Source: Actinomycetales bacterium (GTDB taxonomy: Bacteria > Actinomycetota > Actinomycetes > Actinomycetales > Cellulomonadaceae). Taken from it: DNA of 21,962 nucleotides. Under the pieces are notes generated by a model. It worked only from the letters and a program-made list of their open reading frames with translations. It did no database searches and was not told the DNA's origin. Both the position numbers and the translations under genes were made by a program. The stretch spans positions 1 through 21,962 of the forward strand of contig JAAZAC010000214.1 of the NCBI GenBank assembly GCA_012514545.1. Reading direction: 5' to 3'. Below, one piece after another: positions 13,034 to 20,015 of this stretch (position 1 is the stretch's first letter; every line of letters begins with the position of its first letter).

Positions 13034-14588
13034 CGGCGATCCAGCGCAGGAGCGCGCGGGCGCCGAACCCCGTCGCCCCCTCCGGCACCTCGTGCGCGTC
13101 CTTCGTCGCGCGCGCCGGCCCGGCGATGTCCAGGTGCGCCCAGCGCCGACCGCCCGCGAACCGCTCGAGGAACAGCGCCGCCGTGATCGCCCCGGCCCCT
13201 GCGCCCCGGTCCGCGACGTGCCGCACGTCCGCGACGCGCGAGTCGAGCAGCGGTCGGTAGTCGGCCACGAGCGGCAGGCGCCAGAGCGGCTCGCCCGCCG
13301 CCTCGCCGGCCGCCACCAGCGCGTCGGCGAGCGCGTCGTCGGGCGTGAAGAGCGCGCCGTGCCCCCGGCCCAGGCCGAGCGTCGCCGCGCCGGTGAGCGT
13401 CGCGACGTCGACGAGGACGTCGGGCTGGAGCTCCGCGGCCGCGTACGCGAGCGCGTCCGCGAGGACGAGGCGGCCCTCGGCGTCGGTGTCGACCACCTCG
13501 ACGGTGGTGCCGCCGTGCACGCGCAGCACGTCCCCCGGCCGGTAGGAGGCGCCGCCGACGGCGTTCTCCGCGAGCGGGAGCAGGGCGGTCACGCGGTGCG
13601 GCAGGCCGAGCGCCGCGGCCCCGAGCACCGTCGCGAGCGCGACGGCGGCCCCGCTCATGTCGGTCTTCATCGCCACCATCGACTCGCGCGGCTTCACCGC
13701 GAGGCCGCCGGTGTCGTAGGTGATCCCCTTGCCCGCGACGACGACGTGCCGCGCGCCGCGCCGGGCGGGCGGGGCGTACCGGACCTCGACGAACCGCGGC
13801 GTGTGCGCGGAGCCGCGCCCGACGGCGAGCAGGCCCCCGAACCCGCGCGCGGCGAGCTCGTCCGGCCCGAGCACGTCGACGTCGAGCCCGGCGGCCCGGG
13901 CGGCCGTCGCCGCCTGCTCGGCGAGCCAGGCCGGGGTCTTCGTGCTCGACGGCGTCACGGCGAGGGCGCGCGCGGTCCACGTCGCCGCCGCGAGGTGCCG
14001 GGCGGCGTCGGGCAGCGGGTGGTCGCCGAGGAGGACGAGGACGTCGGCCGGGCCCTGGGGGGGCTTGCCGGTCGCGGCGCTCGGGTGGCGGTACGCGCCC
14101 AGGAGGTAGCCCTCGACGAGCGCGCGGGCGCCCTCCCCGGCGCCGGCGCCCACGGTCGTGACGACCCGGGCGAGGCCCGTCGTGGCGCGCGCGATCGCCG
14201 CGCCGGCCCGGCGCAGGTCGCGGGGCGTCCCCTCGCCCACGCCGACGAGCAGGAGCCGCGGCGGCAGGCCGTCCCAGGGCAGCGGCGTGGCGCCGGCCGC
14301 CCGCGGCAGGTGCACGGTGTGGACGCTGCCGGCGGAGCCGTCGGCGCCGAGGCGCTCGGCGAGGTCGGACAGGTCGATCCCGTACCGCGCGGCCGCCTCC
14401 GCGGTGCCCGCGCGCGGCTGCACGCCGTCCTCCGCCTCGGCCGGCGGCGCGACCGGCACGGCCAGCGCGTCGACGTCGGGCTCGGCGAGCAGGGGCGACG
14501 TCGCGACGTCGCCCGGGACCACCGCCACGGCAGGCAGGTCCGACGCCGACGTCCAGACCCTCGCGTCGGCGGCGCGGTCGGCGGGCAC
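13023..14588 (-). CDS. pepA: Leucyl aminopeptidase (M17 family)
   Basis: Two-metal cytosolic aminopeptidase removing N-terminal residues from peptides. In the 521-residue protein the catalytic domain starts near residue 190. All metal ligands and catalytic residues are present at a constant offset of 17 from E. coli PepA: Lys287 and Asp292 in GKGITYDTGG, Lys299, Asp310 in AMKTDMSG, Asp369, Glu371 and Arg373 in DTDAEGRLVLADAL. The canonical NTDAEGRL is DTDAEGRL here, a change at a non-ligand position. The N-terminal domain is Ala-rich and divergent, as usual. The GTG at 14588 lies 2 nt after the DUF3117 stop, so the two share a transcript. The C-terminus overlaps the 14-bp repeat array. Confidence 0.95.
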   Translation of the reverse strand: MPADRAADARVWTSASDLPAVAVVPGDVATSPLLAEPDVDALAVPVAPPAEAEDGVQPRAGTAEAAARYGIDLSDLAERLGADGSAGSVHTVHLPRAAGATPLPWDGLPPRLLLVGVGEGTPRDLRRAGAAIARATTGLARVVTTVGAGAGEGARALVEGYLLGAYRHPSAATGKPPQGPADVLVLLGDHPLPDAARHLAAATWTARALAVTPSSTKTPAWLAEQAATAARAAGLDVDVLGPDELAARGFGGLLAVGRGSAHTPRFVEVRYAPPARRGARHVVVAGKGITYDTGGLAVKPRESMVAMKTDMSGAAVALATVLGAAALGLPHRVTALLPLAENAVGGASYRPGDVLRVHGGTTVEVVDTDAEGRLVLADALAYAAAELQPDVLVDVATLTGAATLGLGRGHGALFTPDDALADALVAAGEAAGEPLWRLPLVADYRPLLDSRVADVRHVADRGAGAGAITAALFLERFAGGRRWAHLDIAGPARATKDAHEVPEGATGFGARALLRWIAEGL

Positions 14589-14590
14589 GG

Positions 14591-14758
14591 TCAGCCGGCG
14601 ACGGCGGTCAGCGCCTCACCGAGCTCGTTGGCCTCCGACGGGCTCAGCTCCACGACCAGGCGGCCACCGCCCTCCAGCGGGACCCGCATGACGATGCCGC
14701 GCCCTTCCTTGGTGACCTCGAGCGGCCCGTCACCGGTCCTCGGCTTCATCGCAGCCAT
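14591..14758 (-). CDS. DUF3117 small conserved actinobacterial protein
   Basis: A 55-residue protein beginning MAAMKPRTGDGPLEVTKEGR and containing VMRVPLEGGGRLVVELSPSE, which I recognise as DUF3117, found across actinobacteria (Rv1211 in M. tuberculosis). Its molecular role is unknown. It is predicted as small, soluble and mainly beta with a C-terminal helix (SEANELGEALTAV). The start is well supported: AGGAGG lies 9 nt before the ATG at 14758, and a -10/-35 pair lies further upstream. It is followed after 2 nt by pepA, so it heads a two-gene transcript. Confidence 0.93.
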   Translation of the reverse strand: MAAMKPRTGDGPLEVTKEGRGIVMRVPLEGGGRLVVELSPSEANELGEALTAVAG

Positions 14759-14832
14759 CAGCCTGGTCCTCCTCGTCGGTCGCCTCCCGGTCCCGTGCGC
14801 GAGCCGCGCGTGCGGGGCGGATGTCCGAGATC

Positions 14833-14860
14833 AGTCTAGTTCACCCGCGGGGTCCGTCAC
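14833..14860 (-). promoter_or_regulatory. Putative promoter of the DUF3117-pepA transcript
   Basis: On the minus strand GTGACG (14860-14855) and TAGACT (14838-14833) are separated by 16 nt, resembling -35 and -10 boxes of a housekeeping promoter. The start would lie near 14826, giving a leader of about 68 nt that ends in a strong AGGAGG site. The -35 overlaps the stop codon of the membrane glycosyltransferase gene. Confidence 0.5.
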
Positions 14861-16119
14861 GGCGGCCATCCCGCCGGCGGGACGAGCCGCCACACGAGGG
14901 CGACCCACGCGACCTGCGTCAGCGCGGCCGCGACCAGCAGCGACGTGAGCGCCGCCCGGGGGCGCGGGCGCTCGAGCGCCCAGACGGCCGCGACGGACGC
15001 GAGCGGGAACGCGAGCAGCACGAAGCGCACGAGCGACGTGCCGGGCTCGATCGCGACGAGCAGGTACGCCAGGTACCCCGCGGTCCAGCCCCACAGCTCC
15101 GGCCCGAGCCGGCGGATCGGCCCCACGGACGCGACGAGGGTGCCCGCGGCGAGCACCGCGAGCAGCACGACCGGCCACAGGGGCCCCGTGAAGAACCGGG
15201 CGACGTCCACCCAGGGCAGCAGCGGGACCACCTCGCCCCTGCCCCGCCACGCGCCCTGCGTGCGGGCGTAGGCGTCCGGCACGCCGGTGAGCAGGCCCAC
15301 GAGTGCGGGCCACGCCACCCCGGCGAGGCCCGACGCGGCGAGCAGCGCGCCCAGGCGCGCCCAGTCCCCCGCCGGGACCGATGGCCCGCCGGCCCGCTCG
15401 TCCCGCCGCCGGGCCACCCCGTGCGCGACGACGGCGACGGCGACGGGCAGGGCGACCGCGCGCGTGAGGCCCAGCCCGAGCACGAGCGGCACGGCCGCGA
15501 GGTACCACCGCTCCACGAGGCACCACAGCACCGCCGCGAGGAGCAGCAGCGCGAGGGACTCGGTGTAGGCGACCTGGAGCACGGGCGCGGCCGCGGACGC
15601 CCCGAGGAGCGCCACGCTCGCCAGCGGGAGCGCCCGGCCGACCCGCGGCGCGAGCGACGACCGCGCGACCGCCGCCGCGACCACGCGGTGGACGACGAGG
15701 GCCGCGGCGGTGCCGAGCACGAGCGCGAGCGTCGGCGCGGCGACGTCCCACGACGCGCCGGTGACCGCCACGACCGCGCGCACCAGCGCCGGGAAGAGCG
15801 GGAAGAACGCCCAGGCGGTCTGCGGCACGCGCCCGTCGGGCCCCACGGGCAGGCCGTCCGGGTAGCCCTCCTCGGCGATGAGCCGGTACCAGGACGCGTC
15901 CCACATCGCGCCCGTGTACTGCGCGTACGACGGCGACGCGGGCGTCCAGACGGTCGCCTCCTGCGTCCGCGCGACGACGAGGAGGAGGACCGCCGAGAAC
16001 GCCCGGGTCGCGACCCACACGGCGAGCGTCTGCGCCCACCAGGGCCACGCCGTCGGGCGCCACCACGCACGAGCCGGGGCGGGCGGGCGCTCCCGGCCCC
16101 GGACGGCCGGCGCGCTCAC
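14857..16119 (-). CDS. Polytopic membrane glycosyltransferase, PIG-V/GT-C-like (probable mannosyltransferase)
   Basis: A 420-residue membrane protein with about ten hydrophobic segments between residue 28 and the C-terminus. The first extracytoplasmic loop carries YTGAMWDASWYRLIAEEGYP, the WDxxWYxxIAxxGY signature of PIG-V-like GT-C enzymes, with Asp74 the likely catalytic acid. GT-C enzymes use polyprenyl-phosphate sugars (often mannose) on the outer side of the membrane; the acceptor here is unknown. Of the overlapping frames, only this one gives continuous hydrophobic segments. The GTG at 16119 overlaps the folP2 stop (GTGA), so it is translationally coupled to it. GDP-mannose for the donor could come from the manC product at the left of the window, but the link is only inferred. 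Confidence 0.85.
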   Translation of the reverse strand: MSAPAVRGRERPPAPARAWWRPTAWPWWAQTLAVWVATRAFSAVLLLVVARTQEATVWTPASPSYAQYTGAMWDASWYRLIAEEGYPDGLPVGPDGRVPQTAWAFFPLFPALVRAVVAVTGASWDVAAPTLALVLGTAAALVVHRVVAAAVARSSLAPRVGRALPLASVALLGASAAAPVLQVAYTESLALLLLAAVLWCLVERWYLAAVPLVLGLGLTRAVALPVAVAVVAHGVARRRDERAGGPSVPAGDWARLGALLAASGLAGVAWPALVGLLTGVPDAYARTQGAWRGRGEVVPLLPWVDVARFFTGPLWPVVLLAVLAAGTLVASVGPIRRLGPELWGWTAGYLAYLLVAIEPGTSLVRFVLLAFPLASVAAVWALERPRPRAALTSLLVAAALTQVAWVALVWRLVPPAGWPP

Positions 16120-17036
16120 GCCAGGCCGCGGACCGCCCGCACGGGCGGGCGGTCCCCCCGCAGGACGGCGACCATCTCGACCACGCGCCGGGTCGCCAGC
16201 ACGTCGTGCGCGCGGAACACGGACGCGCCCAGCCAGGCCGCGACGGCCGTGGCGGCGAGCGTGCCCTCGAGGCGCTCCGTCACCGGGAGCCCGAGGGACT
16301 CGCCCACGAAGTCCTTCCGGGACAGCGCCATGAGCACGGGGTGCCCGAGCGCGACGAGGTCCGCCGTGCGCCGCGTCAGGTGCAGGGAGTGCCAGGTCGT
16401 CTTGCCGAAGTCGTGCGTCGGGTCCACGAGCACGGCGTCGGCGGGGATGCCGGCCGCGACGGCGCGCGCGGCGGCCGCCCGCACCGTGGCGAGGACGTCG
16501 TCGACGACGCCGTCCCGCGGGTCGCCCTCGACGGCCGCCGCGCGCGGGTACTGGGGCCGCAGGGGATCGGTCCGCGGGGGCAGCCCGCCCGTGTGCGAGC
16601 AGACGACGCCGGCCCCGCGGGCCGCCGCGACCTCCACGAGCCGGGGGTCGTGGCCCGCCCAGGTGTCGTTGACGAGGTCCGCCCCGGCGTCCAGCACCGC
16701 CGCGGCGACCTCGGACCGCCACGTGTCGACGCTGATCGGCAGGTCCGGGTAGGTCGCGCGCACCCAGCGCACGAGCGGCAGCACGCGGTCGAGTTCGGCC
16801 TCGGCGTCCACCTCGGGGCCGCGGCCCGCCCGCACGCCCCCGATGTCGACGAGGTCGGCGCCCTCGGCGACGGCGCGCTCGACGGCCGCCCGGGCGGCGG
16901 CGTCGTCGGCGTGGTGCACGTGGAACGAGTCCGGCGTCCGGTTGACCACCGCCATCACCGCGGGCCGGTCGGCGGCGAGGACGCGGCCGCGGAGCCGCAG
17001 CGGGACCCCGCGGGGCGGGACGTCCCGGGGTGTCAC
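16116..17036 (-). CDS. folP2: Dihydropteroate synthase paralogue, FolP2 type
   Basis: A 306-residue TIM-barrel protein of the DHPS/pterin-binding family. Family motifs are present but altered: VMAVVNRTPDSF (28-38) for loop 1, VDIGGVRAGRG (63-73) where true DHPS has GGESTRPG, SVDTWRSEVA (102-111), LVNDTWAG (121-128), DFGKT (209-213), SRKDFVG (239-245) and RAHDV (275-279). The loss of the Ser-Thr-Arg-Pro loop that shapes the p-aminobenzoate site suggests it does not make dihydropteroate; mycobacterial FolP2 has been reported to lack that activity. The GTG at 17036 overlaps the stop of the LOG gene (GTGA), and its own stop overlaps the glycosyltransferase start. No other folate gene is near. Its true substrate is unknown. 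Confidence 0.88.
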   Translation of the reverse strand: MTPRDVPPRGVPLRLRGRVLAADRPAVMAVVNRTPDSFHVHHADDAAARAAVERAVAEGADLVDIGGVRAGRGPEVDAEAELDRVLPLVRWVRATYPDLPISVDTWRSEVAAAVLDAGADLVNDTWAGHDPRLVEVAAARGAGVVCSHTGGLPPRTDPLRPQYPRAAAVEGDPRDGVVDDVLATVRAAAARAVAAGIPADAVLVDPTHDFGKTTWHSLHLTRRTADLVALGHPVLMALSRKDFVGESLGLPVTERLEGTLAATAVAAWLGASVFRAHDVLATRRVVEMVAVLRGDRPPVRAVRGLA

Positions 17037-17857
17037 CAGCCGAAGGAGGCCTGCTCGGCCTCCTGCTCGGCGGCCGCGTTCGCGCGCACCGCCTCCTCCT
17101 CGGCGGCCAGCTGCTCGCCGCGCTCGCGCACGACGCGGACCGCCTCGGCCGGGTCGTCCACGACGCGGACGAGCTCGAGGTCGCTCGCGTGGATGTTGCC
17201 GTGGGACACGACCGTCGACCGCAGCCAGTCGAGCAGGCCGCGCCAGTAGTCGCTGCCCACGAGCACGATCGGGAACTCGGTGACCTTGTGGGTCTGGACG
17301 AGCGTGAGCGCCTCGAAGAGCTCGTCGAACGTGCCGAAGCCGCCGGGCAGCACGACGAAGCCCTGCGAGTACTTCACGAAGCACGTCTTGCGGGCGAAGA
17401 AGTAGCGGAAGTTCACGCCGAGGTCGACGTAGGCGTTCATCGACTGCTCGAAGGGCAGCTCGATGCCCAGCCCGACGGACAGGCCGCCCGCCTCGTGCGC
17501 GCCCCGGTTGGCGCCCTCCATGACGCCGGGCCCGCCGCCCGTGATGACGGCGTAGCCCGCCTCGGCGAGCGCGCGGCCGACCTCGCGGGCCAGCGCGTAC
17601 TCCGCCGAGTCCGGCTTGGCGCGCGCGGACCCGAACACGCTGACCGCGGGCCCGAGCTCCGCGAGCGCGCCGAAGCCCTCGACGAACTCGCTGAGGATCC
17701 GCATGACGCGCCACGGGTCGCCGTGGACCCAGTCGGCGTCGTGGCTGCGCGCCAGCAGCCGCTGGTCGGTCGTGGTGCGGGGCACCTGCGTCCCGCGCAG
17801 GAGGACGGGACCGGTGCGGTGGACGCGTCGCTCGTCGCGGGGGGGCTCGGAGGTCAT
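17033..17857 (-). CDS. LOG family (TIGR00730) nucleotide 5'-monophosphate phosphoribohydrolase-like protein
   Basis: LOG proteins release a free base from nucleoside monophosphates, best known for cytokinin activation; many were once labelled lysine decarboxylases. The 274-residue product has SVFGSARAKPDS (73-84), the nucleotide-binding ITGGGPGVMEGANRGA (105-120), and the catalytic motif PGGFGTFDEL (171-180) with Arg156-Lys157 nearby. An N-terminal stretch of about 45 residues and a C-terminal Glu/Ala-rich coil (248-270) are extra to the core fold. The ATG at 17857 has no ribosome site but a -10-like TAGAGT ends 6 nt upstream, fitting a leaderless mRNA. It lies 9 nt after dapE and is coupled by GTGA to folP2. 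The same neighbourhood contains Rv1205 in M. tuberculosis. Confidence 0.92.
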   Translation of the reverse strand: MTSEPPRDERRVHRTGPVLLRGTQVPRTTTDQRLLARSHDADWVHGDPWRVMRILSEFVEGFGALAELGPAVSVFGSARAKPDSAEYALAREVGRALAEAGYAVITGGGPGVMEGANRGAHEAGGLSVGLGIELPFEQSMNAYVDLGVNFRYFFARKTCFVKYSQGFVVLPGGFGTFDELFEALTLVQTHKVTEFPIVLVGSDYWRGLLDWLRSTVVSHGNIHASDLELVRVVDDPAEAVRVVRERGEQLAAEEEAVRANAAAEQEAEQASFGW

Positions 17858-17863
17858 GGTCCG

Positions 17864-17869
17864 ACTCTA
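17864..17869 (-). promoter_or_regulatory. Putative leaderless -10 box of the LOG gene, sharing the dapE stop codon
   Basis: TAGAGT on the minus strand ends 6 nt before the ATG of the LOG gene. Its first three bases are the TAG stop codon of dapE. Placement matches the TANNNT-N6/7-start pattern seen at several other genes here. It would allow LOG-folP2-glycosyltransferase expression apart from dapE. Confidence 0.5.
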
Positions 17870-18967
17870 GGAGGTGAGCCAGGCGTGCAGCCCCGCGAAG
17901 CACGCCTCGAGATCCGCGACCGGGCACCGCTCGTCGTCGGCGTGGGCGAGCAGCGGGTCCCCCGGCCCGAAGTTCACGGCCGGGATGCCGAGCTCGGCGA
18001 AGCGCGCGACGTCCGTCCACCCCTCCTTCGCGGCGGGCGCGCGGCCCGACGCCGCGGTGACGGCCGCGACGAACGCCGCGACCGCGGGGCGGTCCAGGCC
18101 GGGGCGCGCGCCGCCCGCGACGTCCACGACCCGGACGTCGTGGCCGTCGAAGAGCTCCCGCACGTGCGCCTCGGCCTCGGCGGGGCTCCGGTCGGGCGCG
18201 AACCGGTAGTTGACGGTGACCACGCACTCGTCCGGGATGACGTTGCCCGCGACGCCGCCGCGGATGCCGACGGCGTTGAGCCCCTCCCGGTAGACCAGGC
18301 CGTCGACCTCGGCCACCCGGGGGGCGTACGCCGCGAGCGTGGCGAGCACGGGGGCCGCGGCGTGCACGGCGTTGACCCCCCGCCAGGCGCGCGCGGAGTG
18401 CGCCGCCCGCCCGTGCAGCACGATCTCGGCGCGCAGCGTCCCGTTGCAGCCGCCCTCGATGCCGGCCGCCGTCGGCTCGCAGAGCACGGCGACGTCGGCC
18501 GCCAGCCACTCGGGGTGCGTGCGCGCGAGGCGGCCGAGGCCGTTGCGCTCGGCCTCGACCTCCTCGAGGTCGTAGAACACCCACGTGACGTCGCGGGTCG
18601 GCGCGCGCAGCGCCGCCGCGAGCGCGAGCTGGACGGCCACGCCGCCCTTCATGTCGACGGTGCCGCGGCCCCAGACCTCCGCCGTCGGCCCTTCGCCGAC
18701 GAGCCGGGTGGGCAGGTTGCCGGCCACCGGCACGGTGTCGAGGTGCCCCGCGACGACGACCCGCTCGGGCCGGCCCAGCTCCGTGCGGGCCACCACGGCG
18801 TTGCCCTCCCGGGCGACCACGAGGTGCGGCAGCGCGCGCAGGGCGCGCTCCACGGCGTCGGCGAGCCGCGCCTCGTCCCCGCTCACCGACGGCACGTCGC
18901 ACAGCGCCCGGGTGAGCGTGACGAGGTCGGCCGACAGGTCGAGGTCCACGGGCGCGGCGTCGGGCAT
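17867..18967 (-). CDS. dapE: Succinyl-diaminopimelate desuccinylase
   Basis: M20-type zinc hydrolase converting N-succinyl-LL-2,6-diaminopimelate to LL-diaminopimelate plus succinate, in lysine and peptidoglycan synthesis. The 366-residue protein shows AGHLDTVP with His75 and Asp77, WGRGTVDMKGG with bridging Asp105, and the catalytic pair Glu135-Glu136 in DLEEVEAERNGLG. HSARAWRGVNA lies in the dimerisation domain, and HADDERCPV near the C-terminus supplies the last metal ligand. Length is normal for the actinobacterial form. The ATG at 18967 follows a -10-like TAGGGT by 6 nt, suggesting a leaderless mRNA. It is divergent from dapD, whose enzyme makes the succinylated precursor pathway intermediate, so the 82-bp gap between them holds both promoters. 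Confidence 0.95.
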   Translation of the reverse strand: MPDAAPVDLDLSADLVTLTRALCDVPSVSGDEARLADAVERALRALPHLVVAREGNAVVARTELGRPERVVVAGHLDTVPVAGNLPTRLVGEGPTAEVWGRGTVDMKGGVAVQLALAAALRAPTRDVTWVFYDLEEVEAERNGLGRLARTHPEWLAADVAVLCEPTAAGIEGGCNGTLRAEIVLHGRAAHSARAWRGVNAVHAAAPVLATLAAYAPRVAEVDGLVYREGLNAVGIRGGVAGNVIPDECVVTVNYRFAPDRSPAEAEAHVRELFDGHDVRVVDVAGGARPGLDRPAVAAFVAAVTAASGRAPAAKEGWTDVARFAELGIPAVNFGPGDPLLAHADDERCPVADLEACFAGLHAWLTS

Positions 18968-18973
18968 GGCGTC

Positions 18974-18979
18974 ACCCTA
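18974..18979 (-). promoter_or_regulatory. Putative leaderless -10 box of dapE
   Basis: TAGGGT on the minus strand ends 6 nt before the dapE ATG. No Shine-Dalgarno sequence is present, which fits a leaderless transcript. No clear -35 is visible. Confidence 0.5.
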
Positions 18980-19036
18980 GCGACGGCGGCCGTCCCGACG
19001 GCGCGTGGTGCCGCGGGGCGTGCGGTGCCCGCGTTC

Positions 19037-19042
19037 TAGGCT
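19037..19042 (+). promoter_or_regulatory. Putative leaderless -10 box of dapD
   Basis: TAGGCT ends 7 nt before the dapD ATG, and no Shine-Dalgarno sequence precedes the start. With the opposite-facing box at 18974-18979, the two dap genes would be driven from a compact divergent promoter region of about 82 bp. No clear -35 is visible. Confidence 0.5.
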
Positions 19043-19049
19043 GGCGCCC

Positions 19050-20015
19050 ATGACCGCCGCCGCCTCCGAGCCGAGGACCGCCTGGGGCCACGGGCTCGCC
19101 AGCGTCGCACAGGACGGGACGGTCCTGGACGTCTGGTACCCGCGTCCGGCCCTCGGCGCGCCCGCCGCCGACGACGACGTGCCCGCCGACCTGCGCGCCG
19201 CCGCCACGACCGACGACGTGCGCCGCGTCCGCGCGGAGCCGGTGACCACGACGATCGACCTCGACGCAGCCCCGGCCGACGTCGCCGACGCGTACCTGCG
19301 CCTCCACCTGCTCTCGCACCGGCTCGTGCGGCCGCACGGGCTCAACCTCGAGGGCGTGTTCGGCGTCCTGCCGAACGTCGTGTGGACTGACCGCGGGCCG
19401 TGCTCGCCCGCGGGGTTCGAGGAGGTCCGGGCCCGCGCCCGCGCCGCGGGCGTCCCGCTCACGGTGCTCGGGGTGGACAAGTTTCCCCGCATGGTCGACT
19501 ACGTCGTCCCCTCCGGGGTCCGGATCGCCGACGCCGACCGCGTGCGCCTGGGCGCGTACCTCGCCGAGGGCACGACGGTCATGCACGAGGGCTTCGTGAA
19601 CTTCAACGCCGGCACGCTCGGCGTCTCGATGGTCGAGGGCCGGGTCTCGCAGGGCGTCGTCGTCGGGGACGGGAGCGACGTCGGCGGCGGCGCGTCGATC
19701 ATGGGGACGCTGTCGGGCGGCGGCCGGGTGACGATCTCGATCGGGCGGCGCTCGCTCGTCGGCGCCAACGCGGGGCTCGGCATCTCGCTCGGCGACGACT
19801 GCGTCGTCGAGGCGGGCCTGTACCTCACGGCCGGCACCAAGGTGACGCTGCGCGGCGAGCCCGGCGCCGACGAGGCCCCGCGCGTGGTGGCGGCCCGCGA
19901 GCTGTCGGGCCGCGACGGCCTGCTGTTCCGGCGCAACTCGCTCACCGGCGCCGTCGAGGCCCTGCCGCGGCCCGGCGTCGGGATCCACCTCAACCCCGAC
20001 CTGCACGCGAACTGA
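19050..20015 (+). CDS. dapD: 2,3,4,5-tetrahydropyridine-2,6-dicarboxylate N-succinyltransferase
   Basis: Uses succinyl-CoA to make N-succinyl-2-amino-6-ketopimelate in the succinylase branch of diaminopimelate synthesis. The 321-residue protein has an alpha/beta N-terminal half with LRLHLLSHRLVRPHGLNLEG written here in part as LSHRLVRPHGLNLEG (about 91-105), then PSGVRIADADRVRLGAYLAEG and a left-handed beta-helix of hexapeptide repeats (about 155-275; GVSMVEGRVSQGVVVGDGSD in part, GGGASIMGTLSGGG). The sequence is of the actinobacterial type. The ATG at 19050 is preferred over an upstream in-frame start at 19005 because the conserved protein begins here and a -10 box lies 7 nt before it. Its TGA overlaps the start of the next gene by one base. 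Confidence 0.96.
   Translation: MTAAASEPRTAWGHGLASVAQDGTVLDVWYPRPALGAPAADDDVPADLRAAATTDDVRRVRAEPVTTTIDLDAAPADVADAYLRLHLLSHRLVRPHGLNLEGVFGVLPNVVWTDRGPCSPAGFEEVRARARAAGVPLTVLGVDKFPRMVDYVVPSGVRIADADRVRLGAYLAEGTTVMHEGFVNFNAGTLGVSMVEGRVSQGVVVGDGSDVGGGASIMGTLSGGGRVTISIGRRSLVGANAGLGISLGDDCVVEAGLYLTAGTKVTLRGEPGADEAPRVVAARELSGRDGLLFRRNSLTGAVEALPRPGVGIHLNPDLHAN

Noticed and set aside
14831..16070. Alternative minus-strand frames over the membrane glycosyltransferase.
   Set aside because: They give Arg/Ser-rich or charged sequences, whereas the frame ending at 14857 gives regular hydrophobic helices and the WDASWY motif.
13005..16752. Two plus-strand open frames of more than 600 codons opposite pepA, the glycosyltransferase and folP2.
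   Set aside because: Low-complexity Arg/Gly/Glu composition and no start signals; they are by-products of high GC on the antisense strand.
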